DNA of 5,445 nucleotides from Halanaerobiaceae bacterium (GCA_012521855.1 JAAYLO010000357.1:1-5445); one strand, 5' to 3'; positions 1 to 5,207 are shown, numbered from the stretch's first letter. The notes: generated by a model from the letters alone, not told the origin. A program made the numbers and translations.

Positions 1-360
1 ATTTTATTATTGAATATTGGAAGAATATCGCATCTCAGAATGAAATGGAGTTAAAAAATTCTTTCATGAAGATGCATGCATTCGCTGGCATAATACGAAC
101 GAGCAATTTAATGTTTCAGAATTTCTGAGAGCCAATTGTGAATATCCTGGTGATTGGAGCGGAGAGGTTGAACGGATAGAAAAGACCGGAAATACAGTAA
201 CAACCGAACACATGTATGGACAAAGGGAATGTCTTTTCATGTGACTTCTTTTTTTGAGATAATAGAAGGAAAAATAAAAACTTTGGACGAATACTGGGGT
301 GATGACGGGCCGGTTCCCCAATGGAGAAAGGATATGAATATTGGGAGACCAATACGTTAA
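1..360 (+). pseudogene. SnoaL/NTF2-like family protein, frameshifted, 5' end outside window
   Basis: This is a remnant of a small SnoaL-like (nuclear transport factor 2 fold) protein, a cone-shaped alpha+beta fold used as a ligand pocket or small enzyme; the substrate is unknown. Reading requires three frames. Frame 3 from the window edge gives an N-terminal helix with EYWKNIASQNEMELK. From 59 a second frame gives FFHEDACIRWHN, then EFLRANCEYPGDWSGEVERI. From about 220 a third frame gives GMSFHVTSFFEIIEGKI, LDEYWGDDGPVPQWRKDM and GRPIR before TAA at 358-360. The tail with EYWGDDG..PQWR is characteristic of the family as I remember it. Adding one A to the A6 run at 53-58 restores the first join; the second break, near 218-222, also behaves like a missing base. 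About 118 residues remain of an expected 130 or so, so the gene is nearly full length and only frame-broken. Homopolymer sequencing error cannot be excluded for the first break. Confidence 0.75.
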
Positions 361-396
361 AAATCATTATATTTTTCGGCATTAGAGGAGTGATGA

Positions 397-895
397 ATGA
401 ACTTTGTAAACCCGCCAGCAGAATCACCTCAATATGTTACACATAATACATTTTACAGCCAGGTGTTAAATCACGAAATAGGTTATAATATCTATCTTCC
501 GCCCGGGTATAAAGACTGCGACGAAAAATATCCCGTTGTGTACCACATTCATGGACATTACAGAACACACGCAAGCCGTGAGAACCGAATGCTGTCAGGG
601 TTTTCGATGGGCGGCAACATGGCGTTTTATTATGCAGTTAAGCACCCTGAGCTATTTGGTTCTGTAACCTCTTATGAAGGAACCTATCACCATCTCTATC
701 ACAAAGAATACCGTACTGTGGGCGTAGCACCAGAAAAAGCCATCGAGTTATACGAAGATATGATGAGTGAAGAATGATACTTGGAGGAAAATAAAATTTA
801 ATGAAATATTACATTTATATTTGGATTCGTTGAATATCCCGCATGAGTATAGGAAATTCGAGGGGTTCGGCCACGATTTGGAAAAAATATTGTAG
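397..895 (+). pseudogene. Putative esterase (PF00756, esterase D-like alpha/beta hydrolase), internally deleted
   Basis: The ATG at 397 follows GAGGAG (385-390) with 6-nt spacing, so initiation signals are intact. The open part runs to TGA at 775-777 (126 codons). It shows the family N-terminus (NIYLPPGY, residues 31-38), the oxyanion-hole strand YHIHG (49-53) and the nucleophile elbow GFSMGG (68-73, Ser70). HIHG is joined directly to HYRT, where family members have roughly 60-70 residues in between, so an in-frame deletion has brought the two motifs together. At the TGA a Trp codon is probably mutated (EE-stop-YLEEN). The true C-terminus reappears in another frame at 812-895: HLYLDSLNIPHEYRKFEG, then FGHDLEKIL and TAG, carrying the catalytic His. 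A second deletion removed the segment expected to hold the acidic residue. The family hydrolyses carboxyl esters, often acyl or ferulate sugar esters, or S-formylglutathione. The 126-residue product lacks the catalytic acid and His and is unlikely to be active. Confidence 0.82.
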
Positions 896-948
896 CACTC
901 ACTAATAAGCAAACTGAAATGATAACCTGAATACAAAAACCTATAAAT

Positions 949-1251
949 GATGATTACTCTATTATCGGAGGACATATTGAATCTATGGAAACATCTACAG
1001 ATGCATTGATACGAGAATTTCATGAAGAGATAAAAGCGTATAGGATTCATTTAAAGGATGAACAATCAATTCCACTCGATGGATCCTTTTGGGGATATGA
1101 TGAATTGGATAATGGAAGAACAGATTTAGAGTTCTGCTGGGTTCCACTACAGGAATTAGAAAACGGACTAAAAGTATACCCTTTGGGGTTGATTCCACAC
1201 ATTCTAAAGCAAAGCAAAGAAATATTTCATTTCATCTATAAAGAAGTATAG
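949..1251 (+). pseudogene. Nudix hydrolase remnant, N-terminus missing
   Basis: The Nudix family hydrolyses nucleoside diphosphates linked to another moiety, using a Mg-binding helix. The frame from 949 reads DDYSIIGGHIE, then SMETSTDALIREFHEEIK, matching the Nudix box G-x5-E-x7-R-E-x-x-E-E: Gly at 970, Glu at 988, RE at 1012-1017 and EE at 1024-1029. The following Gly of the consensus is Lys (1033). The C-terminal part contains DGSFWGYDELDNGRTDLEF, a CWVPLQELE strand-helix and YPLGLIPHILK, ending in TAG at 1249-1251. Only about 101 codons remain, against about 150 for a typical member. The N-terminal strands are absent: TGA lies upstream in frame at 928, and no other frame between 896 and 948 supplies them. 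The Nudix box is also followed too soon by the C-terminal region, suggesting a second, in-frame loss near 1040-1065. The only internal ATG (985) lies inside the box, so starting there would remove the glycine loop. No ribosome-binding site is convincing. Confidence 0.75.
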
Positions 1252-1312
1252 TGCTTAAAATTACATATATGACGAGCTATAGAGTTATAAAAGAAAAAGT
1301 GAGATTAGTGGG

Positions 1313-1338
1313 GAGGCCGTTAAAGGCTCTCATTTTTG
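1313..1338 (+). terminator. Weak intrinsic-terminator-like hairpin after the Nudix remnant
   Basis: GAGGCC (1313-1318) pairs with GGC-T-CTC (1325-1331), leaving one bulged T and a GTTAAA loop, and is followed by ATTTTTG. The stem is only 6 bp and the T-run is 5, so this is a weak candidate. Its position, 62 bases past the Nudix stop and just before the promoter at 1345, fits a transcription-unit boundary. Confidence 0.4.
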
Positions 1339-1344
1339 ATTTGA

Positions 1345-1373
1345 TTGAAAATAAATAGAAGATATTGTAAAAT
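1345..1373 (+). promoter_or_regulatory. Sigma-A-type promoter (TTGAAA-N17-TAAAAT)
   Basis: TTGAAA at 1345-1350 and TAAAAT at 1368-1373 are separated by exactly 17 bases in very AT-rich DNA. Each differs from its consensus hexamer by one base. Transcription would start near 1380 and run into the inverted repeat at 1399-1423 and then the LURP-like gene. This is the best promoter match I found in the window. Confidence 0.5.
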
Positions 1374-1398
1374 AGATTAATACTAATTGTATTATTGT

Positions 1399-1423
1399 TG
1401 ACAATTAACATATTATTTTGTCA
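1399..1423. promoter_or_regulatory. Inverted repeat, possible repressor operator
   Basis: TGACAA (1399-1404) and TTGTCA (1418-1423) are perfect inverted 6-base arms, 13 bases apart. The site lies about 25 bases downstream of the -10 box, around the expected early transcribed region, where a dimeric repressor could block transcription. The left arm also contains TTGACA (1398-1403), a perfect -35 hexamer, but the hexamer 17 bases further on (TCAGCT) is not a usable -10. The cognate regulator is not visible in the window. Confidence 0.35.
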
Positions 1424-1588
1424 GCTTAATTCATCCAGAAATTATCTCAAGGGGTGTGATTCCATCATTTATGCATAGGAATACGAGCGAAGAAAGAGAT
1501 TTTTCAAGATGGATACTGAAAAAAGAGTTCAGATCGGAAAGAAAACCATTTGTCTTCAGCAACTTAACAGAGGGGGCAATTTACAGAG

Positions 1589-2053
1589 GTGTCAGAAGAA
1601 GAGGTGATTTTGGCGATTGTCCATATTGTAACAAACGATGGAAAAGAAATAGCTACTGTAAAACGAAAATACTGGGCAATAAAACTTACATACTCTTTCT
1701 CCGTCGATGGCCGGAAAGTTGCATCGGTAAAAAGAACTTTCGATGTGCTGCGCATTTCATACACAATAGATGAACTGGATTTTACAATTATCGGCGAGGT
1801 CGATGAGAGACAGGCTGCAAAGGCAGGTTACGGGAGAAAACGTTCTACTGTACTTGAGGAGAGGTATCTGGAATACAAATTTAAAATGATTGACAGACAG
1901 GATAATGTCATTATGGAATTCTACCCTTGCCTTGAAACAGATGAAAACTGTTTTCATGTTCTAATCCATGACAAGCAAAACGAATTGTACTGCCTATGCA
2001 TTGTACTGGCTGTTTGCCTGGCAATTGACGAAATGAACAGGCCGGATTTTTAA
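1589..2053 (+). CDS. LURP-one/YxjI-like (tubby-like fold) protein
   Basis: The 154-codon frame starts at GTG 1589; AGAGGGGG (1569-1576) lies 12 bases upstream, which is longer than ideal, and an in-frame GTG at 1604 is an alternative. The clearest feature is an internal repeat of about 21 residues: DGKEIATVKRKYWAIKLTYSF (17-37) written as D17 to F37, and DGRKVASVKRTFDVLRISYT (40-59). This is the beta-strand pattern of LURP-one/YxjI proteins, small membrane-associated-fold relatives of tubby and scramblases. A later strand pair (YKFKMIDRQDNVIMEF, 96-111) and a C-terminal hydrophobic helix (CLCIVLAVCLAIDEM, 135-149) also fit the family's closing helix. Length is close to the usual 150-170. The role of bacterial members is poorly known; it is probably phospholipid or ligand binding. 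The open frame is uninterrupted, so this is one of the few genes that may still be made, but the N-terminus may be shortened. The promoter at 1345 would drive it. Family assignment is from pattern, not a search. Confidence 0.6.
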   Translation: MSEEEVILAIVHIVTNDGKEIATVKRKYWAIKLTYSFSVDGRKVASVKRTFDVLRISYTIDELDFTIIGEVDERQAAKAGYGRKRSTVLEERYLEYKFKMIDRQDNVIMEFYPCLETDENCFHVLIHDKQNELYCLCIVLAVCLAIDEMNRPDF

Positions 2054-2059
2054 GAATAA

Positions 2060-2213
2060 TATGCAGAAGCGGAAGCACAGGAACCTGACGATATGACGTA
2101 TCTGCATGGCGATTTTACTGTTTCACAGGAACTGGAGGACAGTAGTATAGGGATTGTACAGAAAAAGCTTTTTTACATCTGTGTATGATAAGGAGAGGGA
2201 GGATATATTTTGA
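2060..2213 (+). pseudogene. Unidentified coding fragment, frame-broken
   Basis: Between the LURP-like gene and the next start there are about 150 bases that still read like protein. In the frame of the upstream gene, after TAA 2051 and a second TAA at 2057, comes YAEAEAQEPDDMTYLHGDF, then TVSQELEDSSIGIVQKKLF. Just after the AAAAAGCTTTTTT stretch (2162-2174) the sense shifts to another frame reading FFTSVYDKEREDIF and ending TGA at 2211-2213. That TGA overlaps the TTG start of the next gene (2210-2212), the geometry of translational coupling. I do not recognise the family. It could be the remnant of a separate small gene or an acidic tail of the LURP-like protein. The AAAAAGCTTTTT palindrome with flanking ACAGA/TCTGT arms could also form a hairpin. 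Confidence 0.3.
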
Positions 2214-2547
2214 ACAATGTAATAAAAGCGTTGCAGGACAAAGATGATAAAAAGGCATATGCTCTGTTTAAGGAAATTGGAGCAAGATCAGCTGCATCAG
2301 ATGAATACTATTCCTGTTTTGATGATTTTTTAGGACTTTTGAATGCTAAGAGTTCATATGTAAGAACAAGGGGATTTGCTTTATGCTGTGCCTTGCGGCT
2401 TTGCATGAAGTTGTTTTATACAGGCCAGAATTGAGGGGAGCAATAAAGGCTGGGTTAGAAAGAATTGATTTATCAAAGTATAAGGATAGCATGTCTCCGT
2501 TGATTAAGAAAGATATGGATGAACTTTTAGAATTGATAGACTGGTAA
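2210..2547 (+). pseudogene. Helical-repeat 'SufBD-like' small protein, middle deleted
   Basis: Translation starts at TTG 2210, 7 bases after GGGAGG within a purine-rich AGGAGAGGGAGGA site (2191-2203). The first frame gives ALQDKDDKKAYALFKEIGA, SDEYYSCFDDFLGLLNAKSS and YVRTRGFALCCA before drifting out of frame and stopping at 2432-2434 (74 codons). From 2389 the correct C-terminus continues in another frame: CLAALHEVVLYRPEL, then LERIDLSKYKDSMSPLIKKD and MDELLELIDW, with TAA at 2545-2547. In intact relatives, as I remember them, about 30 or more residues separate RGF.LCCAQA from RQCLAALHEV. The missing part, and the shared bases TGC/GTGC at the join, suggest a deletion between short direct repeats. 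The family is an all-helical HEAT-like protein of Clostridia often labelled 'SufBD protein'; its function is unknown, and the label does not imply a Fe-S assembly role here. The product is probably non-functional. Confidence 0.75.
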
Positions 2548-2650
2548 TTCTGAGTTAATTCAGCCACAAAACTACCATCTTTATTATCTTGCTTATAACA
2601 GCTAAGGTCATCGGGTGGGGTGAATACTATTTAGATTTACCGGATTATTG

Positions 2651-2667
2651 AGGAGGCAAACATGTAA
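2651..2667 (+). promoter_or_regulatory. Perfect Shine-Dalgarno followed by ATG-TAA (ancestral hydrolase start, stopped at codon 2)
   Basis: AGGAGG (2651-2656) is followed after 5 bases by ATG (2662-2664) and immediately by TAA (2665-2667). This ATG is in the same frame as the alpha/beta hydrolase, ten codons upstream of its next ATG (2692). The intervening codons read IKKRWYKH, a basic stretch typical just before a membrane anchor. A single change, for example AAA to TAA, would turn a normal start into this minimal start-stop ORF. Confidence 0.6.
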
Positions 2668-2691
2668 ATCAAAAAAAGGTGGTATAAACAC

Positions 2692-3597
2692 ATGTGGGTA
2701 TATATTCTGGGAGTATTATTCGTATTTTCAGCCATAGTAGCCGTACAATACAGGATTGATATTAGCAATGCCTATAAAAGGCTTAACAATTATGATGTAA
2801 AGACCGTTTATACTAATTTTGGTAAAATGAGTTATATGGATGAAGGTACAGGTGAAACGATACTCATATCTCACGGCATTTTTGGCGGTTATGATCAGGC
2901 TTATGTATCCTTAAAAGGCCTGGTAGGTGATGATTTCAGGAAAATAGCTCCATCAAGATTCGGCTATCCTGGCTCTGATGTACCATCTCAACCAACACCG
3001 GAAAATCAGGCAAGAGCATTTTTGGACTTACTGAATCAGCTCGGAATCAAAAAAACATATCTTATTTCAACATCTGCGGGTGGTGCAGCGGGAATTATGT
3101 TTGCAATTAAGTACCCCGAGCGTGTTAAAGGGTTAATTTTACTCTCTTCCGGGGTTCCTGCCTCTAAAAAGACACGTGAAGAAATAAAAGGAATGACGGG
3201 GCCTCCGGCACCACTTGTTAATGACTTTCCTATGTGGTTTTCTACAAAGTATTTCGGCTTTGTTTTTAAAGCCATGTTTGCATCTGAGATAGATAAATCT
3301 TTGTATGATACCATGCTTCCAGTAGTGCCTCGCAAAAAAGGCATAAAAATTGATGAATCAATCACAAATATAGACATGGATATAAATTTTGATGATTACG
3401 AAATTGAAAAAATAACAGCTCCTGTTTTAGTAATTCACGCTAAAGATGATCCTATGGCTAAATATGAGAGTGTTGAGAAATTTATCGCCCGTACAAATGC
3501 GAAAACCGCTGTCTTTGAAAGGGGAGGACATTTAATAACAGGACATGGTGATGCAGTCTCAATTGCAATTAAAGAATTTATAGAGAGAACGAAGTGA
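2692..3597 (+). CDS. Membrane-anchored alpha/beta hydrolase
   Basis: This 301-residue protein is the best-preserved gene here. An N-terminal hydrophobic segment (residues 2-19, WVYILGVLFVFSAIVAVQ) is a probable signal anchor, placing the catalytic domain outside the cytoplasm. The domain has the oxyanion-hole SHGIFGG (60-66), RFGYPGSD (89-96), a nucleophile elbow LISTSAGG (124-131, Ser128), the acid loop HAKDDPMA (249-256, probably Asp253) and the catalytic His in GGH (278-280). The order and spacing are those of the canonical fold. Substrate is unknown; members include esterases, lipases and C-C bond hydrolases. The nearest Shine-Dalgarno for ATG 2692 is AAAGGTGG (2675-2682), 9 bases away and weaker than the AGGAGG at 2651, which serves the in-frame ATG followed by TAA. 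Starting at 2692 loses the basic residues that normally fix membrane topology, though RIDISNAYKR follows the helix. The open frame appears otherwise undamaged. Confidence 0.88.
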   Translation: MWVYILGVLFVFSAIVAVQYRIDISNAYKRLNNYDVKTVYTNFGKMSYMDEGTGETILISHGIFGGYDQAYVSLKGLVGDDFRKIAPSRFGYPGSDVPSQPTPENQARAFLDLLNQLGIKKTYLISTSAGGAAGIMFAIKYPERVKGLILLSSGVPASKKTREEIKGMTGPPAPLVNDFPMWFSTKYFGFVFKAMFASEIDKSLYDTMLPVVPRKKGIKIDESITNIDMDINFDDYEIEKITAPVLVIHAKDDPMAKYESVEKFIARTNAKTAVFERGGHLITGHGDAVSIAIKEFIERTK

Positions 3598-3609
3598 AGA
3601 ATATGATGG

Positions 3610-3925
3610 ATGTACCTGGATGGCAAAAGTTGTGGGCAGGCTTTATTTAGAGAATTTTTGTCAACAGATACTTTGAATGATTTCTTGTACTATTTTGACA
3701 ATATAGCCTTTTCAGATCATCCGGAATGGTATTGCGACTCAGCTTTTAGAAAAAATCTGTGAAGATGCCGTCCTTGAAAAGTATGATATTCTGGAAGCAT
3801 ATCCATATAAAGGCGAACCAAATGAATTCTATTATTTTTCAGGACCTCCTGTACTTTATAAAAGGTGTGGATTTGCTGTTTTTAAAGAACTTGATCATGA
3901 ACTTATAGTGCGCAAATACTTATAA
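3610..3925 (+). pseudogene. GNAT family N-acetyltransferase, central region deleted
   Basis: Both ends of a GNAT acetyltransferase are present without the middle. From ATG 3610, one frame reads ALFREFLSTD, then TLNDFLYYFDNIAFSDHPEWYC, given here as TLNDFLYYFDN and IAFSDHPEWYC, and stops at TGA 3760-3762. A different frame from 3740 reads QLLEKICEDAVLEKYDILEA, YPYKGEPN, GPPVLYKRCGFAVF and HELIVRKYL, ending TAA 3923-3925. The second part is the family's C-terminus: the helix following the acetyl-CoA pyrophosphate loop, the AYP strand, and the LYxxxGF motif. What is missing is roughly 80 or more residues including the R/Q-x-x-G-x-G/A acetyl-CoA loop, so it cannot be an acetyltransferase. It begins 12 bases after the hydrolase stop without a clear Shine-Dalgarno site. 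The true original start is uncertain; residues before FLSTD may not belong. Confidence 0.72.
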
Positions 3926-3953
3926 GCCTGTCACCGCTAATAACCATATATAG

Positions 3954-3983
3954 CCTTATGGCATTATAATAATGCACATAGGG
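3954..3983. repeat. 13-bp imperfect hairpin between GNAT remnant and kinase
   Basis: CCTTATG (3954-3960) plus GCATTA (3961-3966) pair with TAATGC (3970-3975) and CATAGGG (3977-3983), with a TAA loop, one bulged A at 3976 and a single G-T wobble. The stem is long for an intergenic hairpin. It lacks a following T-run, so it is not a standard intrinsic terminator; it could stop transcription weakly, protect an mRNA end or be a protein site. It lies 65 bases before the kinase start. Confidence 0.45.
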
Positions 3984-4048
3984 TATTTAGGCAAGTATTC
4001 TGTTAACCCATATGAACCAGTGAAAATTATATTAGGGGAGCGGATACT

Positions 4049-4717
4049 ATGAAGGAAATGAAATTAATAATTGTAACAGGTATGAGCGGGGTTGGAAAAT
4101 CATCTGTATCACAAAATATTGCCAGGTTATATGAGCAAAATAGCATGGAATATTACTGGTATCATGAAGAAATGAAAGATCATCCAATACGCTGGACTAA
4201 CGGTGGTGAATTTAGTATCGGCAGCTTATATACAGAAGAGGGCATGCGAAAAAACATTGAAGACATTTATGAAAGATGGACAAATTTCATAGATCACATG
4301 CTACCTACAGGCGGGGTCCATGTAATGGAGGGATGTCTGTTTCAAAATATAATCCGTTATTTCTTTACAGGAAACTATCCTAAGGAAAAGATAATAGCAT
4401 ATTATGATGAACTAATGAAAATATTAGTGAGAGCCAATCCACATATCATATTTCTGTATCGACCGGATGTAAAGGATAATCTGGAGAGGGCATTTAAAGT
4501 AAGAGGGGAGAAGTGGAAGAAATTAATCCTTGATCCGGAAGGAGTTGCCTATTTTGAAACACATGAGTATTCGGGTGACGAAAGCATCTTTTTTATGAGG
4601 GAAGATTACCAGGATTTATCTAATAAGATTTTTGAAAGGTTTTCCGTTAAAAAATTAAAGATAGACACTTCCGGTGAAGAGTGGGAATCATATCTGAAAG
4701 AGATAGCTGGTTTTTAA
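4049..4717 (+). CDS. P-loop NTPase / AAA-type small-molecule kinase-like protein
   Basis: The start ATG 4049 has AGGGGAG (4034-4040) 8 bases upstream. The 222-residue frame begins with a beta strand and Walker A, TGMSGVGKSS (10-19, Lys17 and Ser18), at the place expected in nucleoside- or shikimate-kinase-like P-loop proteins. A hydrophobic strand ending in Glu, VHVMEG (90-95), is a Walker B-like site, and IIFLYRPD (133-140) is another core strand, followed by a basic, lid-like helix with ERAFKVRGEKWKK (146-158). KIDTSGEEWESYLKEIAGF ends the domain as in adenylate-kinase-like proteins. It is probably a phosphotransferase of unknown substrate, cytoplasmic with no signal. The frame ends at TTT-TAA (4712-4717), and a well-formed domain continues in the -1 frame directly afterwards, so the normal product was probably longer (see next entry). 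The P-loop domain itself looks complete and could still fold. Confidence 0.75.
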   Translation: MKEMKLIIVTGMSGVGKSSVSQNIARLYEQNSMEYYWYHEEMKDHPIRWTNGGEFSIGSLYTEEGMRKNIEDIYERWTNFIDHMLPTGGVHVMEGCLFQNIIRYFFTGNYPKEKIIAYYDELMKILVRANPHIIFLYRPDVKDNLERAFKVRGEKWKKLILDPEGVAYFETHEYSGDESIFFMREDYQDLSNKIFERFSVKKLKIDTSGEEWESYLKEIAGF

Positions 4718-5016
4718 ATTTAAAATTTCACAAAAAGGAAATACCCCAGATTAATGCATTGGAGAAGTATTGTGGAACATATACAGATGGAATTTATGAA
4801 GTTAAAGTAATTTTAGAAGATGATACCCTGTATTACAGTCCATCCTGGTTTGCCCATATAAAAATGATTCCACTGGGAAATGATGTTTTTGAGTTGTTAG
4901 GTTTTCCTGTTACATTTACATATTCATTTAATCAGGGGATAAAGTCTATAACAGTATCGGGAAATTATGGTTGGGAGTTAACCGGGAAAACACTAACAGG
5001 GGTAAACAGTCCATAG
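4714..5016 (+). pseudogene. C-terminal beta domain of the P-loop kinase gene, displaced by -1 frameshift
   Basis: From 4714 the -1 frame reads LNLKFHKKEIPQINALEKY, then CGTYTDGIYEVKVILEDD, LYYSPSWFAHIKMIPLGND and GNYGWELTGKTLTGVNSP to TAG 5014-5016, about 100 residues. LEKYxGTY followed by alternating strands and MIPLGNDxFEL is the look of a small beta-barrel domain such as DUF3471, found at the C-terminus of some serine hydrolases. One extra T in the T5 run (4711-4715) would fuse it seamlessly to the kinase as GF-LNLKF. No independent start is convincing: GTG 4681 lies in the -1 frame well inside the kinase and has no good ribosome site. It is therefore best read as the second half of one two-domain gene, separated by mutation, by sequencing error, or by ribosomal slippage at TTT TAA. 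Confidence 0.6.
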
Positions 5017-5081
5017 ACATTACCATCAACTCAGGGATATTAGAGTATTGACTCTGTGTGGCTTGAAAGAGAACCGACACG

Positions 5082-5207
5082 ATGTCTGGTTCGGGAAAGG
5101 GCTCTGGAGCAGGTTCGATGATATTCATCTCCGGGTTGTCAGGGATCGTGATATGTCTGGCTTTTGGAAGGATTCTCAGGAAATACAGTCACCATGAGCA
5201 TGTTTGA
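5082..5207 (+). pseudogene. Possible remnant encoding a Gly/Ser linker plus one membrane helix
   Basis: Starting at ATG 5082, 41 codons read SGSGKGSGAGSM, then a hydrophobic span IFISGLSGIVICLAF and a basic tail GRILRKYSHHEHV before TGA 5205-5207. A flexible linker, one helix and a positive tail is how many surface proteins end. The ATG has no good Shine-Dalgarno site, and the frame is blocked by TGA at 5064, so this is more likely the C-terminal relic of a larger gene than a standalone gene. The family is unknown. Confidence 0.25.

Larger units (their letters stand above)
1252..1588. other. Gene-free stretch with terminator, promoter and operator candidates
   Basis: About 340 bases lie between the Nudix stop and the start of the LURP-like gene. 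The left part holds a short hairpin followed by T-rich sequence, then a good sigma-A-type promoter, then an inverted repeat (each listed separately). From 1424 to 1588 the sequence is either a long 5' leader or the eroded front of a gene. Two forward frames are open there, from GTG 1456 and from ATG 1509, but neither translation looks like a known domain and neither is preceded by a well-placed Shine-Dalgarno site with a plausible product. The arrangement of promoter plus palindrome resembles the front of a self-regulated gene such as a TetR-type repressor, but no helix-turn-helix protein is visible. Confidence 0.5.

Noticed and set aside
116..427. Minus-strand frames across the SnoaL-like and esterase starts
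   Set aside because: They are complements of well-supported plus-strand protein similarity and look like shadows rich in Phe, Ser and Leu.
1398..1426. TTGACA at 1398 as a promoter -35 box
   Set aside because: The hexamer at the correct distance is TCAGCT; TTGAAA/TAAAAT at 1345-1373 is a much better pair.
1509..1607. Small forward frame MDTEKRVQIGKK..., resembling the first residues of TetR repressors
   Set aside because: Only 32 codons, no ribosome site, and the residues after the start do not form a helix-turn-helix.
1456..1773. Forward 105-codon frame starting GTG 1456
   Set aside because: It overlaps most of the LURP-like gene in another frame, has an Arg/Cys-rich shadow composition and no recognisable domain.
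2550..2563. CTGAGTTAATTCAG near-palindrome after the helical-repeat gene as terminator or operator
   Set aside because: Only a 4-bp perfect stem, no T-run and no match to a site I know.
1..5016. Integron-like cassette array of small unrelated genes on one strand
   Set aside because: The intergenic gaps show no repeated attC-type sites; I saw no RYYYAAC/GTTRRRY pairs, and the hairpin at 3954-3983 is single and lacks them.
4681..5016. Independent gene starting at GTG 4681
   Set aside because: The start lies inside the kinase in the -1 frame, has no good Shine-Dalgarno site, and the first residues (GIISERDSWF) are shadow sequence; continuation of the kinase by frameshift is simpler.
4946..5128. 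Minus-strand frame with a Pro/Glu-rich PAPEPFPEPD start
   Set aside because: It overlaps the end of the kinase beta domain, has no usable ribosome site, and is the complement of the Gly/Ser-rich plus-strand stretch.
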